DNA of 64,000 nt from Alkalibacterium sp. MB6 (GTDB lineage: Bacteria; Bacillota; Bacilli; Lactobacillales; Carnobacteriaceae_A): positions 1 to 64,000 of the forward strand of contig NZ_PREX01000003.1 of the NCBI RefSeq assembly GCF_009935905.1. Reading direction: 5' to 3'. Positions within the stretch are counted from its first letter, which is position 1; each line of letters begins with the position of its first letter. The notes below the pieces were generated by a model. That model did not search any database and was not told the origin of the DNA. It saw only the letters and a list, made by a program, of their open reading frames with translations. The position numbers were made by a program, and so were the translations under genes. Below, one piece after another: positions 27,164 to 36,756 of the stretch.

Positions 27164-28846
27164 TTAAATATGGAATCGTTCAACAATACGGTTCAGTTCT
27201 TCAGCTAAGTTAGCCAATTCCTCAGAGCTCGCTGATACTTCTTGCATTGTACTTGTTGTTTGCTGAGATGAAGCTGATGTTTGCTCAATCCCCGCAGCAG
27301 ACTCTTCTGAAATCGATGCAATTTCTTCGATACTCGTACTCATTTTTATCGTCTGCACTTTATTATTTGCTAGTTTTTCTGTAATGGAATGTATGGTGCT
27401 ATCCATCGTTTCAATAGATGCTGAGATGGTCTGGAATGTTTCACCCATCTCTTCAATTTGCTTACTTCCTTGATTGACCTCATCATAACTGTGTTCTAAA
27501 TCATCAACGACTTTAGACGTTTCTTCTTGCATGCTCTTAACAATACTAGTTATTTCAGTTACTGAATGAGCAACTTCTTCCGACAATTTTCTCACTTCAT
27601 TGGCAACTACGGCAAACCCTTTTCCGTGTTCTCCAGCTCGTGCAGCTTCGATGGTTGCGTTTAACGCGAGTAAGTTCGTTTGTTCAGCAACACCCTCGAT
27701 AACCGTAATCAAAGAAGACACATCTTCAGCTTTTTGATCTAATCCTCTCACACTACCCACTGATTCTCTGACCAGAGAATGAATCATGTGCATTTGCTTA
27801 ACTGATGAGTCCATTAAATGTTGTCCTTGACCAGTTAATTCTCTCACTTGCGTCGCTGAGCTGGACACATCCTCACTTTGATTGACAGATTCTTCAATCG
27901 TTTCGACAAACTCATGCATGTGTTCGGATAGGTCACTTGTAAACATTGCTTGAGATTCAGAACCTGAAGATAATTCTTGCATGGTGATTGCAATTTGTTC
28001 AGCTCCTTGGACGACTTCATTTGTTGAATGCTTCAGTTCTTCACTCGAAATTAAGACATGATTAGTGGCACTGGAAACAGAATGAATGAGTTGCTTTAAT
28101 TCATCTTGCATTTTATTTGTCGCTCTAATCAGAATCCCTAATTCATCCTTTCGCTTGGTTTCAATTGGTTTACCAGTTAAATTCCCCTGTGAAATGGTAT
28201 GTAACTGATGAGAAACGACTTTTATCGTGCGCCCTATTCTTCTACCCATTAGTGTTCCCATCGCTATTGCTATGACGAGAGACCATAACGCAGAAAAGAT
28301 AATGATGCGTCTTAAATTTCTGAATAGCGACCCGTTGTCCCTATGCGCTTGCGAAGACAATTCGTCTGTCTTTTCAAGTAAGCTCATCAAGTGCATGTTC
28401 GTTGCCCCATACCACGCACCGCCAGCACGGATACTGTTCATCGCATCGATAAAGTTTTCTTCTTGAAGTTGCTCTTCTGTTATAACAATATAATCTGAAT
28501 ACTCAATCCAGTTACGAGTTAATTCATCTAAAATCTCTCGTTCTTCAGGATGCAAGTTTGTACTTTGATACCTTTCCAGGAGTTCATTTACTTCAGCTAC
28601 GTTTTCCAAAGCCGGAACACCTCTAGTTGGGTCACCATTTACTACCCCTGTAATTAAGTGAACTCGGGTATTTTCCATTAACTGAGCCATCTCTGCCAAA
28701 ATAATTGCTGGCTGTAGTCGATCGGTATACAATTCTTTCGTGTTATCCGCCATAGAGTCTAAACCAAATACAGATACAGCTCCAAGAACCAATACGACTA
28801 TGGCCAGTAGTAAATACGAGCCTAATAATTTTGTTGTAATCTTCAC
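27164..28846 (-). CDS. Methyl-accepting chemotaxis protein 2
   Basis: A paralogue of the previous gene, also 560 residues, with the same architecture: membrane helix, four-helix-bundle sensor, membrane helix (about 182-203), HAMP and signalling domain with [20 protein letters not shown] at the tip. The sensor halves share many residues (for example RLQPAI and GGAWYGA), so ligand classes may be similar. It starts with GTG after GGAGG. It has its own sigma-D-like promoter. Chemotaxis kinase and flagellar genes are not in this window but must exist if these genes are used. Confidence 0.9.
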   Translation of the reverse strand: MKITTKLLGSYLLLAIVVLVLGAVSVFGLDSMADNTKELYTDRLQPAIILAEMAQLMENTRVHLITGVVNGDPTRGVPALENVAEVNELLERYQSTNLHPEEREILDELTRNWIEYSDYIVITEEQLQEENFIDAMNSIRAGGAWYGATNMHLMSLLEKTDELSSQAHRDNGSLFRNLRRIIIFSALWSLVIAIAMGTLMGRRIGRTIKVVSHQLHTISQGNLTGKPIETKRKDELGILIRATNKMQDELKQLIHSVSSATNHVLISSEELKHSTNEVVQGAEQIAITMQELSSGSESQAMFTSDLSEHMHEFVETIEESVNQSEDVSSSATQVRELTGQGQHLMDSSVKQMHMIHSLVRESVGSVRGLDQKAEDVSSLITVIEGVAEQTNLLALNATIEAARAGEHGKGFAVVANEVRKLSEEVAHSVTEITSIVKSMQEETSKVVDDLEHSYDEVNQGSKQIEEMGETFQTISASIETMDSTIHSITEKLANNKVQTIKMSTSIEEIASISEESAAGIEQTSASSQQTTSTMQEVSASSEELANLAEELNRIVERFHI

Positions 28847-28901
28847 TTTTTTTCCTCCACTATGTTTCTATTGTCTGTTCAACTTTGAACGCCACTAGTT
28901 A

Positions 28902-28928
28902 TTATCGGAGGAACAACTTATTTATTAA
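28902..28928 (-). promoter_or_regulatory. Sigma-D (FliA)-like promoter of chemoreceptor 2
   Basis: TTAA (28925-28928), 15 bp, TCCGATAA (28902-28909) on the minus strand. This is the same layout as before chemoreceptor 1, with one base different in the -10. Finding the same rare element twice, only before the chemotaxis genes, supports it. Confidence 0.65.
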
Positions 28929-28988
28929 TACATATTTAATTTATTCATTATATAAAACGCTTTTATAATGCGTTTTCATTGAGAATAT

Positions 28989-29027
28989 AAAAAGGCAGCC
29001 ACTCTTTTTGGGTGACTACCTTTTTTA
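28989..29027 (-). terminator. Terminator of GST-like gene
   Basis: AAAAGGCAGCCAC and GTGACTACCTTTT pair with two mismatches and end in a T run on the minus strand. Confidence 0.7.
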
Positions 29028-29035
29028 CGAATCAT

Positions 29036-29998
29036 TTAAGCTTCTAAACTGAAATCCAGTTTTGGGCCAACTGGTACAATTCGAGTCGGATTCAGTGTGG
29101 GGTGACTCGTATAGTAGTGCTCTTTAATGTGGGCAAAGTTGATGGTTTCTGAAATACCAGGCCAATTATATAACTCTCTTGTATAACGCCACAGGTTTTT
29201 ATAATCGCTGATCCGTCTGATATTGCATTTAAAATGACTGTAATAGACACTATCAAAACGAATGAGCGTTGTAAATAACCGCCAATCTGCTTCAGTTACA
29301 GTGTTGCCTACCAAGTAAGGGGACTTGCTTAATCGTTCTTCTAACTCATCCAAGGCTTCAAACAATTGTGTCACTTCTTCTGTGTAAACGTCTTGCTTCG
29401 TCGCAAATCCCGCTTTATACACTCCGTTGTTCACAGCATTGTACACTCGGTCGTTGATCTCATCGATGTCATCTCGGAGTTCTTCCGGGTAATAATCCCC
29501 TTTTTGAGCACCCACTTCATCAAATGCGGTATTGAGCATTCGCATAATTTCAGAGGATTCATTATTTACAATTTTATCCTGCTTTTTGTCGTATAAAACA
29601 GGAACCGTGACGCGACCACTGTATTCGGGTTCCACGTGAGTGTAGAGTTCATACAAATATTTGGCATTAATAATGGGATCGGGTACAACGCCCTCGCCTT
29701 TTTCAAAGTTCCATCCGTGTTCACCCATGTAAGGATGAACAACCGATACGGAAATAAGGTCTTCTAGCCCTTTTAATTTTCGCATGATCATCGTTCGATT
29801 TGCCCATGGACAGGCGTTGGCTATATATAAATGATACCGATCAGCTTCTGCTTTAAAGCCTCCCTCACCACTTGGACCTGCGCTTCCATCAGGTGTAATC
29901 CAGTTTCTGAATTGTGATTCTGTACGAATGAATCGTCCGTCATTTTTATCCGTGTCATACCATTTATCGTGCCACTTGCCGTCAACTAATAATCCCAT
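29036..29998 (-). CDS. Glutathionyl-hydroquinone reductase-like GST (YqjG/ECM4)
   Basis: A 320-residue protein with an N-terminal thioredoxin-fold domain carrying the catalytic NACPWANR (Cys near residue 57), the ESSEIMRML glutathione-binding motif (about 147-155) and an all-helical C-terminal domain. Length and motifs match Xi-class glutathione transferases, which strip glutathione from glutathionyl-hydroquinones. Together with mhqO-mhqD and the quinone-reductase-like gene it forms a scattered set of quinone-handling functions. Whether the cell makes glutathione cannot be judged here. The ribosome binding site is AAAGGGG. Confidence 0.87.
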   Translation of the reverse strand: MGLLVDGKWHDKWYDTDKNDGRFIRTESQFRNWITPDGSAGPSGEGGFKAEADRYHLYIANACPWANRTMIMRKLKGLEDLISVSVVHPYMGEHGWNFEKGEGVVPDPIINAKYLYELYTHVEPEYSGRVTVPVLYDKKQDKIVNNESSEIMRMLNTAFDEVGAQKGDYYPEELRDDIDEINDRVYNAVNNGVYKAGFATKQDVYTEEVTQLFEALDELEERLSKSPYLVGNTVTEADWRLFTTLIRFDSVYYSHFKCNIRRISDYKNLWRYTRELYNWPGISETINFAHIKEHYYTSHPTLNPTRIVPVGPKLDFSLEA

Positions 29999-30123
29999 AG
30001 TGATCCCCTTTCGTATTTATCTTCATTTCGAATTACTTCCTCAGCTTTTATTATAGAGGGAGTGATTTGAATTAACAAATAAGAGAGTCAGAATAAATAG
30101 ATTGTTCTTCAGATAGATGATGC

Positions 30124-30272
30124 TTATTAGTCTATAGTCTGTTGTTTTACAGCTGATTAGACTAATAAAGTAGGTTTAATAGTCTAATCTCTGCTCATAT
30201 GATCGCGTAAAGACTAATAACACCTATTTATTAGTCTTTACTACTACTTTTATCTAGCGATTAGACTAATAA
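30124..30272. repeat. Nested palindromes built from TTATTAGTCT
   Basis: Six copies of the motif TTATTAGTCT or its complement lie in 149 bp. TTATTAGTCTA (30124-30134) pairs perfectly with 30158-30168. TAAAGACTAATAA (30208-30220) pairs perfectly over 13 bp with 30228-30240 across a 7-base loop. TTTAATAGTCTAAT (30175-30188) pairs 13 of 14 with ATTAGACTAATAAA (30259-30272), enclosing the previous hairpin. This gap of about 300 bp contains no ORF. It lies upstream of the GST gene and downstream of the 302-residue membrane protein gene. Confidence 0.8.
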
Positions 30273-30304
30273 ATTAATTTTTCAATCATACACCAGTTCA
30301 TCTC

Positions 30305-31195
30305 TTACAAAATCATCGATCCCAGTATAACTATTGTTGTCATAATCCAAATCGCATTAGCTGGCGGGTCGATATGGGTATCCCCGTGAATTAAAAACAG
30401 TCGAGCCATCCACTCGCCTACAATGCCTGACAGGATTCCCATAAGAATACCCACCAATAAGGAACCTGATGTGGTCGCAGCCAGAGCGGCAATAATCGTT
30501 ATGTGATGAGTCATAGGTATTTTCACACCAAACTGGAAAAATATAATGGAAAAGGCTGATAAGCCAAAACCAACAAAATTTGCCGCTTCCGGTGCAATCG
30601 GTTCTATGGCTAAAGCCATCCAAGCCGATATAATACTCGCACCAAGACAAATAGTTATAATTTGCGTCCACTCCTGCTGGTATTCTACCCAGACTTGTTC
30701 GCCACCAGGTGTAAAACGTCCTCTTTTCTCTGCTTCTTTGCTTACTGAAAACAGACCATTTTTTCCAAATACTAGCCGAGCAATAATAGCTGAAATAATT
30801 ACCGTCAGTGCTATCGTATCTGTATACTCTCCAACAATAGCTCCTAAACCTGCATTGATTATATAGCCAAGCGCACCGAATATTCCGCCCACAACTAATA
30901 CAATAGGTTTATCCAGGCCCGATAGAGCAACAGTAATATCTTTCCCATCTTCCATATGCTTTTTCTGAGCCGCAAAAGCTGCCGCTGCCACACCCCCGGC
31001 AAAAGCCGTATGCGGACCAAACAAAGGACCAAAGCCCCCAGAATTAATCACATCAAATCCACTTCCAGATAGTACTGCAATGGTTCCTATTAATATGAAA
31101 AACCCTGTCAAGATAAAAGCAGGTAATGCTCCAATCGCTGCTCCAAATAGTCCTGCTCCAAAAGATGCCAACAAATCAACCCAACTAAATTCCAC
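30305..31195 (-). CDS. Hypothetical multipass membrane protein
   Basis: About 296 residues with eight to nine hydrophobic helices, many rich in Gly and Ala (for example LLASFGAGLFGAAIGALPAF near the start), and a cytoplasmic loop in the middle (about residues 150-180). It looks like an integral permease or channel-like protein, but I do not recognise a family. I favour the GTG at 31195 because GGGAG lies 9 bp upstream; the ATG at 31213 has no ribosome binding site. It is monocistronic, between the palindrome cluster and a terminator. Confidence 0.65.
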   Translation of the reverse strand: MEFSWVDLLASFGAGLFGAAIGALPAFILTGFFILIGTIAVLSGSGFDVINSGGFGPLFGPHTAFAGGVAAAAFAAQKKHMEDGKDITVALSGLDKPIVLVVGGIFGALGYIINAGLGAIVGEYTDTIALTVIISAIIARLVFGKNGLFSVSKEAEKRGRFTPGGEQVWVEYQQEWTQIITICLGASIISAWMALAIEPIAPEAANFVGFGLSAFSIIFFQFGVKIPMTHHITIIAALAATTSGSLLVGILMGILSGIVGEWMARLFLIHGDTHIDPPANAIWIMTTIVILGSMIL

Positions 31196-31303
31196 ACTAT
31201 CTTCTCCCTTCATTTATTAAGTTCCACGTCTGCTTACTTCTTAATTAAAGCTTAACATCTTTGACTTTTATTGAAAAGGCTTACACATTATACCTCCTAT
31301 AGC

Positions 31304-31342
31304 TAAAACATCCCTACTCTATTTTTAGAGTAGGGATGTTTT
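31304..31342 (-). terminator. Terminator of SDR gene
   Basis: AAAACATCCCTACTCT and AGAGTAGGGATGTTTT form a 16-bp perfect stem. Confidence 0.9.
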
Positions 31343-31378
31343 AAACGCTCAGTATATAAGGAGCTATGACCGTTTCAT

Positions 31379-32149
31379 TTAGTCTATCTGACTCTTATAT
31401 GTCCATCCGTGTTCACCGTGGTAAATCATTTGCTTGGACATCCCGCCGTCTATGACGAATTCTTGTCCGGTTATGAAGCCTGACTTTTTCTCGTCCAGCA
31501 AGTAGTCAACCATCTGCACGATATCCTTTGGACGGCCTACTCGTTTAACTAAGTGTTGAGCAGCATCTTCTTTAGTTAGTTGACTTTGTGACTCTTCAAT
31601 TTGATACTCACCGGTCTCAATCCAACCTGGACTAATCGTATTCACTCGGGCTTTCCCTCTTAAACTATTTGCTAAAGCATGGGTTAAGGAGAGCAATGCT
31701 CCTTTTGAACTGCTGTAGCTTTCATTATCAGCCATACTCTGACGGTTTCTGGTGGAAGACATTAAAATAATGCTCGCTGAATCGGAAAAGCTTTTCATTA
31801 ATTGTTGAGTTAAGTAATAGCCTGTCCCAACATTAACTTGCATGACTTCCATGAATTCTTCCAGACTTGCTTTAGATAAGAGTCCGCCATGATTTATTGC
31901 TGCGTTATGAATGATACCGTCGATGACCTCAGTTTTATCCAAGACGAAACGAATAAAGCTGTCTAAAGATGATTTCTCAGCTAAGTCACCATAAAAGAAA
32001 TGTAGATGAGGAGAAGAAAATTTATCTTCCAGTGCTCTTCCGGCTTGATCATTGCTATCTATAACGTAGAGTTCTACTTTATCGACATAGTGTTCCACTA
32101 TCGCCCGGCCAATGCCATTTGCTCCACCCGTTAATACGATGTGTTTCAT
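31379..32149 (-). CDS. Short-chain dehydrogenase/reductase
   Basis: A 256-residue SDR with GGANGIGRA at the N-terminus, NAAINHGG, LMSSTRN (Ser) and catalytic YSSSKGA. An Asp after beta-2 (VIDSND) favours NAD(H). The start is placed at the ATG at 32149 with GGAGG 8 bp upstream. It lies immediately after the yfhO-associated gene in the same direction (15 bp), so it may be the last cistron of the wall-glycosylation operon. Substrate unknown. Confidence 0.82.
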   Translation of the reverse strand: MKHIVLTGGANGIGRAIVEHYVDKVELYVIDSNDQAGRALEDKFSSPHLHFFYGDLAEKSSLDSFIRFVLDKTEVIDGIIHNAAINHGGLLSKASLEEFMEVMQVNVGTGYYLTQQLMKSFSDSASIILMSSTRNRQSMADNESYSSSKGALLSLTHALANSLRGKARVNTISPGWIETGEYQIEESQSQLTKEDAAQHLVKRVGRPKDIVQMVDYLLDEKKSGFITGQEFVIDGGMSKQMIYHGEHGWTYKSQID

Positions 32150-32164
32150 ATTAGATTCCTCCAA

Positions 32165-32608
32165 TCAGCTATCCTTTTTATCAAAATTAACCCGTATGTT
32201 TTTCAGTCCGTTTTCTCCGAATTCTGTTAAATAGTCATTCTCCTTTTTCCAGGCTTCTCTCAAGTAGGTGTCCCCTTCCATTTTCTCATTTAACATGTTT
32301 TGAAGATTACTAGTATCTCTAAAGGCCAATCGACTGGCTAATTCAGTCCAAAATATTTCTCCATCATATTCCTCTATATACTCTGCAACTCGGCTATCTT
32401 CATACTCTCTCGTCTCATAGTACTGTTTTCCTTCTTGCTTTATGAGATGCTCGTATCCCATTTCTTTTGCAAAGGAATAGATGTACTTTCTAAGCTCTTC
32501 ATACTCCTCAATACAATCCTCTGCGCGTATCCCATTTGTCATCATATCCCCTAAATAGACTAAATCAATTAGGGCTCGGTATTGAGACTTCGTAAAGTTA
32601 ATTTTCAT
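32165..32608 (-). CDS. Hypothetical 147-residue acidic protein in the yfhO operon
   Basis: Soluble, helical and strongly charged (many Glu, Tyr and Lys), without signal, membrane helix or cysteine. The first part, KSQYRALIDLVYLGDMMTNG, is the most conserved-looking segment and resembles small cytosolic proteins found in many Bacilli without an assigned role. The ATG overlaps the stop of yfhO by 4 bp (ATGA), so it is translationally coupled to it. Function unknown; its coupling suggests a link to teichoic-acid glycosylation, but gene order alone cannot prove it. Confidence 0.65.
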   Translation of the reverse strand: MKINFTKSQYRALIDLVYLGDMMTNGIRAEDCIEEYEELRKYIYSFAKEMGYEHLIKQEGKQYYETREYEDSRVAEYIEEYDGEIFWTELASRLAFRDTSNLQNMLNEKMEGDTYLREAWKKENDYLTEFGENGLKNIRVNFDKKDS

Positions 32609-35355
32609 TTTTTTGCCACTCTCCTTTTTTTACAAAACGTTAACTGATTCTTTGGAAACAGCACAAAACGGTAAATAGCCAACAACGCTAGTCCTAAAAG
32701 ACTCATTCCCATTCCGGCTGTCAATAAGGGTGTCTGGTAAGTGAGTTCAACTTCTACCTCTCCTGCTGGTAACGGAATGCCAATGAAGCCAATATTGGTT
32801 TTAACCGTGTCTACTTCTTCCCCGTTCACTTGAGCTTTCCATCCACTTGTATAAGGAATTGAAGTGACCAGTAGGCTTGGATTCGTCTGGTTTAGTTGAC
32901 CGACAATTGTTCCATCTGTGAATGTAGAGACTGACAAGGCCTGTGCTTCCTTTTGAGCAGCAATAGCTTCATCTCTTTCTTCATCGACGTCTAAAGCATA
33001 GGCCGTGATAGTTTCGAGCTGGTAGTGACCCGCATCATCAAATTGAAGAGTCATGGTCTCTTCTGCTTCATCCACATGCCCCATATGAAAGAGCATGTTT
33101 TCACGGTGGAAATACGAACTAAAAGAGAATCGATCAGATTGTAATATACTCTTTTCTTGTTCGCCGTAACGGACCCTTAAACGGTAACTTGTATTCGGCG
33201 CAACCAGTACACTTTCGGTCAGCGGTTCATAGTCCAATCCTTCTAAATGTAAGTAAACTTCTTTTCCGATAGTTTCCTCCGCATCTAAAAAGCTGATGAT
33301 CAATTGGCCGTCGTCAGTGAGCACATCAAACTGAGAATCGCCAATCTGTTCAAGTTGCCCATCAACTGATTCTATTTCAAAAGCAAGTTCGTCTACGGCT
33401 AGATTGCCATCAAATAAACTTAGACCATCTATAGAGTGATGGTCGTCCAATACAACCCCTTCAGCTAAAAAGGCTTCTTTTTCAACGGGATTCAATTGAT
33501 TAAATTCAGAGTAAGGCATCCACGTGTTCTCAACATAGGCAAATGGATAAGCATGTTGAGTTTCAGCGATTATAAAAGAAGGCTCTTCTTCTGATTGCTG
33601 CACAACGTCATACCCGAAAGGAAGATACGCTTCATTTTCAGCTTCAGTTATAATATAGCGCACACCAAGTAAGTGATTCACAATCCGCCGATCATCGAAA
33701 CCGTTCCTTAATGGCTGAATCACTTGAAATGCACCAGTCTCCAATTCATATGCAAAACCAGCCAGATCCCCATCAGTGATTGACAAATAAGAATTTAAAC
33801 CCATTGTATCCAAGTAAATGAACTGATTACGGACATGATTATCACGCGACGTTACGCCTACTCTATAAAGTTCGTCTTCGGGCAGGTAAGTTTCTAATTC
33901 TCCAAAAACGCTCGCGTAACTCTTTTCCGCTTCGCCATAATCAATCGTTTCTGCCATCGCATTCTTTCCAAAAGGGTAATAGAACACCATAGCATTGACC
34001 GCCATATTTAACATCACCAACACAATGAATACTGAAGATGACCGACCCTTAATAGAGTTTTGAGACTGTTCTTTTACTAAGGTTCCAAGCATACCCCACC
34101 CAATCAGGAGTGGTAAGACATAAAACAAAACCATATCCGTCAATACCATTTGTATCAGACTGATTACCGTAAAAAAGATGAGAGCAGCGGTCATCTGACG
34201 GTGATCGGTTCTTTTAAGGCTGTCTCGGTTATCAAAAAACCACCCACTTGCTAAAGCTAGATAAAAGGGAAAAGCAAAGGTGAAGCGATTATAAGGTCCA
34301 GCTAATCCGTTCATTAGCGAACCAAAAAATGGAAACAGAATGAGAATACCTAAACTAATGAGGGCAAGAAAGACAAAACGGTATTCCTTTTTTTTACGCC
34401 ATCTCCATAAAAAGAGAATGGCAAATAAAGCAAAGAAAGAAAAGCCACCAACGGTCCATAAATATGTTCCCGGGGTGAAAGCATTCACTAGTAATAAATA
34501 ATAATAATTCAATGGGTAGAAAAGCATATTGATTGATGCCCCTTCTGGACTTCTTGAAGAGGTCAAAAAGCCACCAACAATAGGTAGAAACAGAACCGCT
34601 GATATGAGTATACCTATTGCGTATAAGCAAAGACAGCGCCATAACATCTTAACTAACTGCTTGACATCCTTTAGACCAAATAGAGAATAATAACGGACGA
34701 TACCGAATAATAAAGTTAACAGTGTCAGTTTATAGAAAAAGTAAAAGTTGCTGATGGCGCTTATGGCCACCATCACTGCAAAGAGCACTCCAGACTCTTT
34801 TTTAAATAGCTTCTCAACCCCTAGACATAATAAGGGGTAGAAAATCATCGGTAATATAAAGAAGGGGTGACGAGTGACATTATAAATCACATAGTGACTA
34901 AACGCATACATCACAGACCCTATCAAACCGGCGCCATGTGACAAACTCATCTTCCTAGCTAATAGTAAATAACTCCCTCCAACGCACCACATGCGAAGCA
35001 GAATAAGTAAATGATAAGCCAGTTCTCTTAAAGCTGGAGGAAACAGCACCCCTAAATAGACAAACGGATCGCCTATCACATAATAACCATAAGAGGTGAT
35101 GGTATCGGCTCCCATCCCAATCGACCAGTCCCAGAGCGCAAAGCCTTCTCCTTTAAAAAGGCCTTGCAGTTTATCTACGTAATCATAAAAAAGAAGGTAA
35201 TGTTGGGATAAACCATCTCCATCCCAAATAAAGGATTGGCCTTTTATAACAAAATAACTATAAATAAGCGTGCTCATCAGAATGAACGCTATTGAATAGA
35301 ACAGCAGCGTTTGCTTATCTATTCCTTTTTTTAACCAGCGATCTTCTTTAGCCAT
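32605..35355 (-). CDS. yfhO: YfhO-family GT-C membrane glycosyltransferase
   Basis: A 916-residue protein with about 12-13 membrane helices in the first 470 residues, one large extracellular domain (about 480-880) and a final membrane helix before a basic tail. The acidic loop after the first helix (GQSFIWDGDGLSQHY, about residues 38-52) is the conserved catalytic loop of the YfhO family. In Bacillus and Listeria this is the third component that transfers sugars from undecaprenyl phosphate to lipoteichoic acid outside the cell, after CsbB-type charging and GtcA-type flipping. All three parts are adjacent here: it follows the gtcA-like gene by 2 bp. Confidence 0.88.
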   Translation of the reverse strand: MAKEDRWLKKGIDKQTLLFYSIAFILMSTLIYSYFVIKGQSFIWDGDGLSQHYLLFYDYVDKLQGLFKGEGFALWDWSIGMGADTITSYGYYVIGDPFVYLGVLFPPALRELAYHLLILLRMWCVGGSYLLLARKMSLSHGAGLIGSVMYAFSHYVIYNVTRHPFFILPMIFYPLLCLGVEKLFKKESGVLFAVMVAISAISNFYFFYKLTLLTLLFGIVRYYSLFGLKDVKQLVKMLWRCLCLYAIGILISAVLFLPIVGGFLTSSRSPEGASINMLFYPLNYYYLLLVNAFTPGTYLWTVGGFSFFALFAILFLWRWRKKKEYRFVFLALISLGILILFPFFGSLMNGLAGPYNRFTFAFPFYLALASGWFFDNRDSLKRTDHRQMTAALIFFTVISLIQMVLTDMVLFYVLPLLIGWGMLGTLVKEQSQNSIKGRSSSVFIVLVMLNMAVNAMVFYYPFGKNAMAETIDYGEAEKSYASVFGELETYLPEDELYRVGVTSRDNHVRNQFIYLDTMGLNSYLSITDGDLAGFAYELETGAFQVIQPLRNGFDDRRIVNHLLGVRYIITEAENEAYLPFGYDVVQQSEEEPSFIIAETQHAYPFAYVENTWMPYSEFNQLNPVEKEAFLAEGVVLDDHHSIDGLSLFDGNLAVDELAFEIESVDGQLEQIGDSQFDVLTDDGQLIISFLDAEETIGKEVYLHLEGLDYEPLTESVLVAPNTSYRLRVRYGEQEKSILQSDRFSFSSYFHRENMLFHMGHVDEAEETMTLQFDDAGHYQLETITAYALDVDEERDEAIAAQKEAQALSVSTFTDGTIVGQLNQTNPSLLVTSIPYTSGWKAQVNGEEVDTVKTNIGFIGIPLPAGEVEVELTYQTPLLTAGMGMSLLGLALLAIYRFVLFPKNQLTFCKKRRVAKK

Positions 35356-35357
35356 CT

Positions 35358-35777
35358 TTACTCTTCCTCCTGTTTGAAAACAAAAAACTTGCTGAACACA
35401 TAGTTCAGTACCACAACAATAAATTGAGTCAGTAGTTTAGCTAGGTTTGTACCAAATAAAAGCATATCGACAAGGATCCACATACTTAACATATCAAATA
35501 AACCCGACAACACTCGGAAACTGACAAATCGTACAAATTCTTCCCAGTTGCCCTGTCGTGACATCGCTTGTGATTTGAAGACGTACTTTTTATTGGTAAA
35601 AAAAGCAAACAGAATGGATAAGATAATTGCTATGGCATTGGCGATTAAATAAGGAACAGATAAAATAGTATCGAAAAGAAAAAAGACCACAATATTGACG
35701 ACCGTGGTGGCGACGCCAAAGATAAGGTAATTAATTATTTCTCCGTAGCGATCAAACAGATCTTTAATCCACGTCAT
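35358..35777 (-). CDS. gtcA: GtrA/GtcA-family flippase
   Basis: About 139 residues with four membrane helices (about 15-35, 40-60, 85-105, 110-130) and the family motif ATTVVNIVVFFL near the first helix and FFTNKKYVF in the loop. GtrA-like proteins are thought to flip sugar-charged undecaprenyl phosphate across the membrane. The open frame overlaps the glycosyltransferase gene by 14 bp. The start with AAAGGA 8 bp upstream is the ATG at 35777. Confidence 0.87.
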   Translation of the reverse strand: MTWIKDLFDRYGEIINYLIFGVATTVVNIVVFFLFDTILSVPYLIANAIAIILSILFAFFTNKKYVFKSQAMSRQGNWEEFVRFVSFRVLSGLFDMLSMWILVDMLLFGTNLAKLLTQFIVVVLNYVFSKFFVFKQEEE

Positions 35778-36756
35778 CAAGAGTGTCCTTCTTTCTATCG
35801 AGTTCTATTGGCTTTTCAGACATCACTGGTTCCTCTGATTGTTCCCTAATGAAGTAAGGTGGTCTGCCTTTTGTTTCAATAAAGACACGACCTAAATACT
35901 CCCCCATGACTCCTAAAGAGATGAGTTGAATGCCTCCTAAGAATAAAATAGCCGCTAAAAGCGTCGGGTAGCCTGCCACGTCTGTTCCGTATAGTAGCGT
36001 CTTTCCTATTTCATAAGCTAAAAATACAAAAGACATGAAAGAAATAACTATGCCAATATACGACCAGATTTTTAAAGGAACCGTGCTGTAAGAAGTTAAA
36101 CCGTCTACGGCAAGTTTAAATAAAGAGGACCATTTCCACTTGGTTTCTCCTGCAGCTCGGCTGTCGGCATGATAGGTCATTTCTTTTTTCCTGAAACCAA
36201 TCCAGCCATACATTCCTTTTGTATAGCGTTCATTTTCTCGTAGTTGTTTTAAAGCTTCAATGCACTTTCTATCCAGTAACCGAAAGTCCCCTGCCAATGG
36301 GTACACTTTATCTGCAGTCATTTTCTGGATAAGTTTATAATAGGTCTTTGATGTCCACTCTTTTAATCTTGACTCTCCTTCACGTGTGGCACGAACGGCG
36401 TAAACATCATCGTAGCCTTTTTCCCACCAATGAATCATCTCGTGAATGAATTCAGGAGGCTGTTGGAGGTCAGCATCCAACACGACTACCGCATCCCCTT
36501 TGGCATAGTCAAATCCCGCCAACATCGCCGTTTCTTTCCCAAAGTTACGGGATAAGTCAATATAGCGGATCTTATCATACTGGTGACTCAATTCCTTCAA
36601 TACCTCTAAAGTGCGATCGGTACTGCCATCGTTGACAAACAAATAGTCAAAGGTGTATTTGGGTATAAAAGCGATGACTCTTTCCAATCGCTCTAGTAAA
36701 GCCGGCAACACATCTTCTTCATTGTACGCCGGGATAAGGATGGTTAGATGTTTCAT
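35764..36756 (-). CDS. csbB: CsbB/dolichyl-phosphate-mannose-synthase-like glycosyltransferase
   Basis: A 330-residue family-2 glycosyltransferase. A catalytic domain (residues 1-225) has IPAYNEEDVLPAL, NDGSTD, LDADLQQPPE (the DxD) and RENERYTKGMYGW. Two C-terminal membrane helices follow (about 233-255 and 268-290) and then a charged tail. This is the CsbB/YkoT/GtrB architecture that loads a sugar, often N-acetylglucosamine, on undecaprenyl phosphate. First gene of the csbB-gtcA-yfhO unit. The tail of about 30 extra residues after the helices is slightly longer than usual. Confidence 0.88.
   Translation of the reverse strand: MKHLTILIPAYNEEDVLPALLERLERVIAFIPKYTFDYLFVNDGSTDRTLEVLKELSHQYDKIRYIDLSRNFGKETAMLAGFDYAKGDAVVVLDADLQQPPEFIHEMIHWWEKGYDDVYAVRATREGESRLKEWTSKTYYKLIQKMTADKVYPLAGDFRLLDRKCIEALKQLRENERYTKGMYGWIGFRKKEMTYHADSRAAGETKWKWSSLFKLAVDGLTSYSTVPLKIWSYIGIVISFMSFVFLAYEIGKTLLYGTDVAGYPTLLAAILFLGGIQLISLGVMGEYLGRVFIETKGRPPYFIREQSEEPVMSEKPIELDRKKDTLDDVD

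Noticed and set aside
28951-28979. Inverted repeat AAAACGC...GCGTTTT as a CcpA operator of chemoreceptor 2
   Set aside because: It is cre-like only in half sites and lies upstream of the sigma-D-like promoter; too weak to call.
30546-30866. 106-codon plus-strand ORF
   Set aside because: Antisense to the hydrophobic multipass protein gene; no ribosome binding site.
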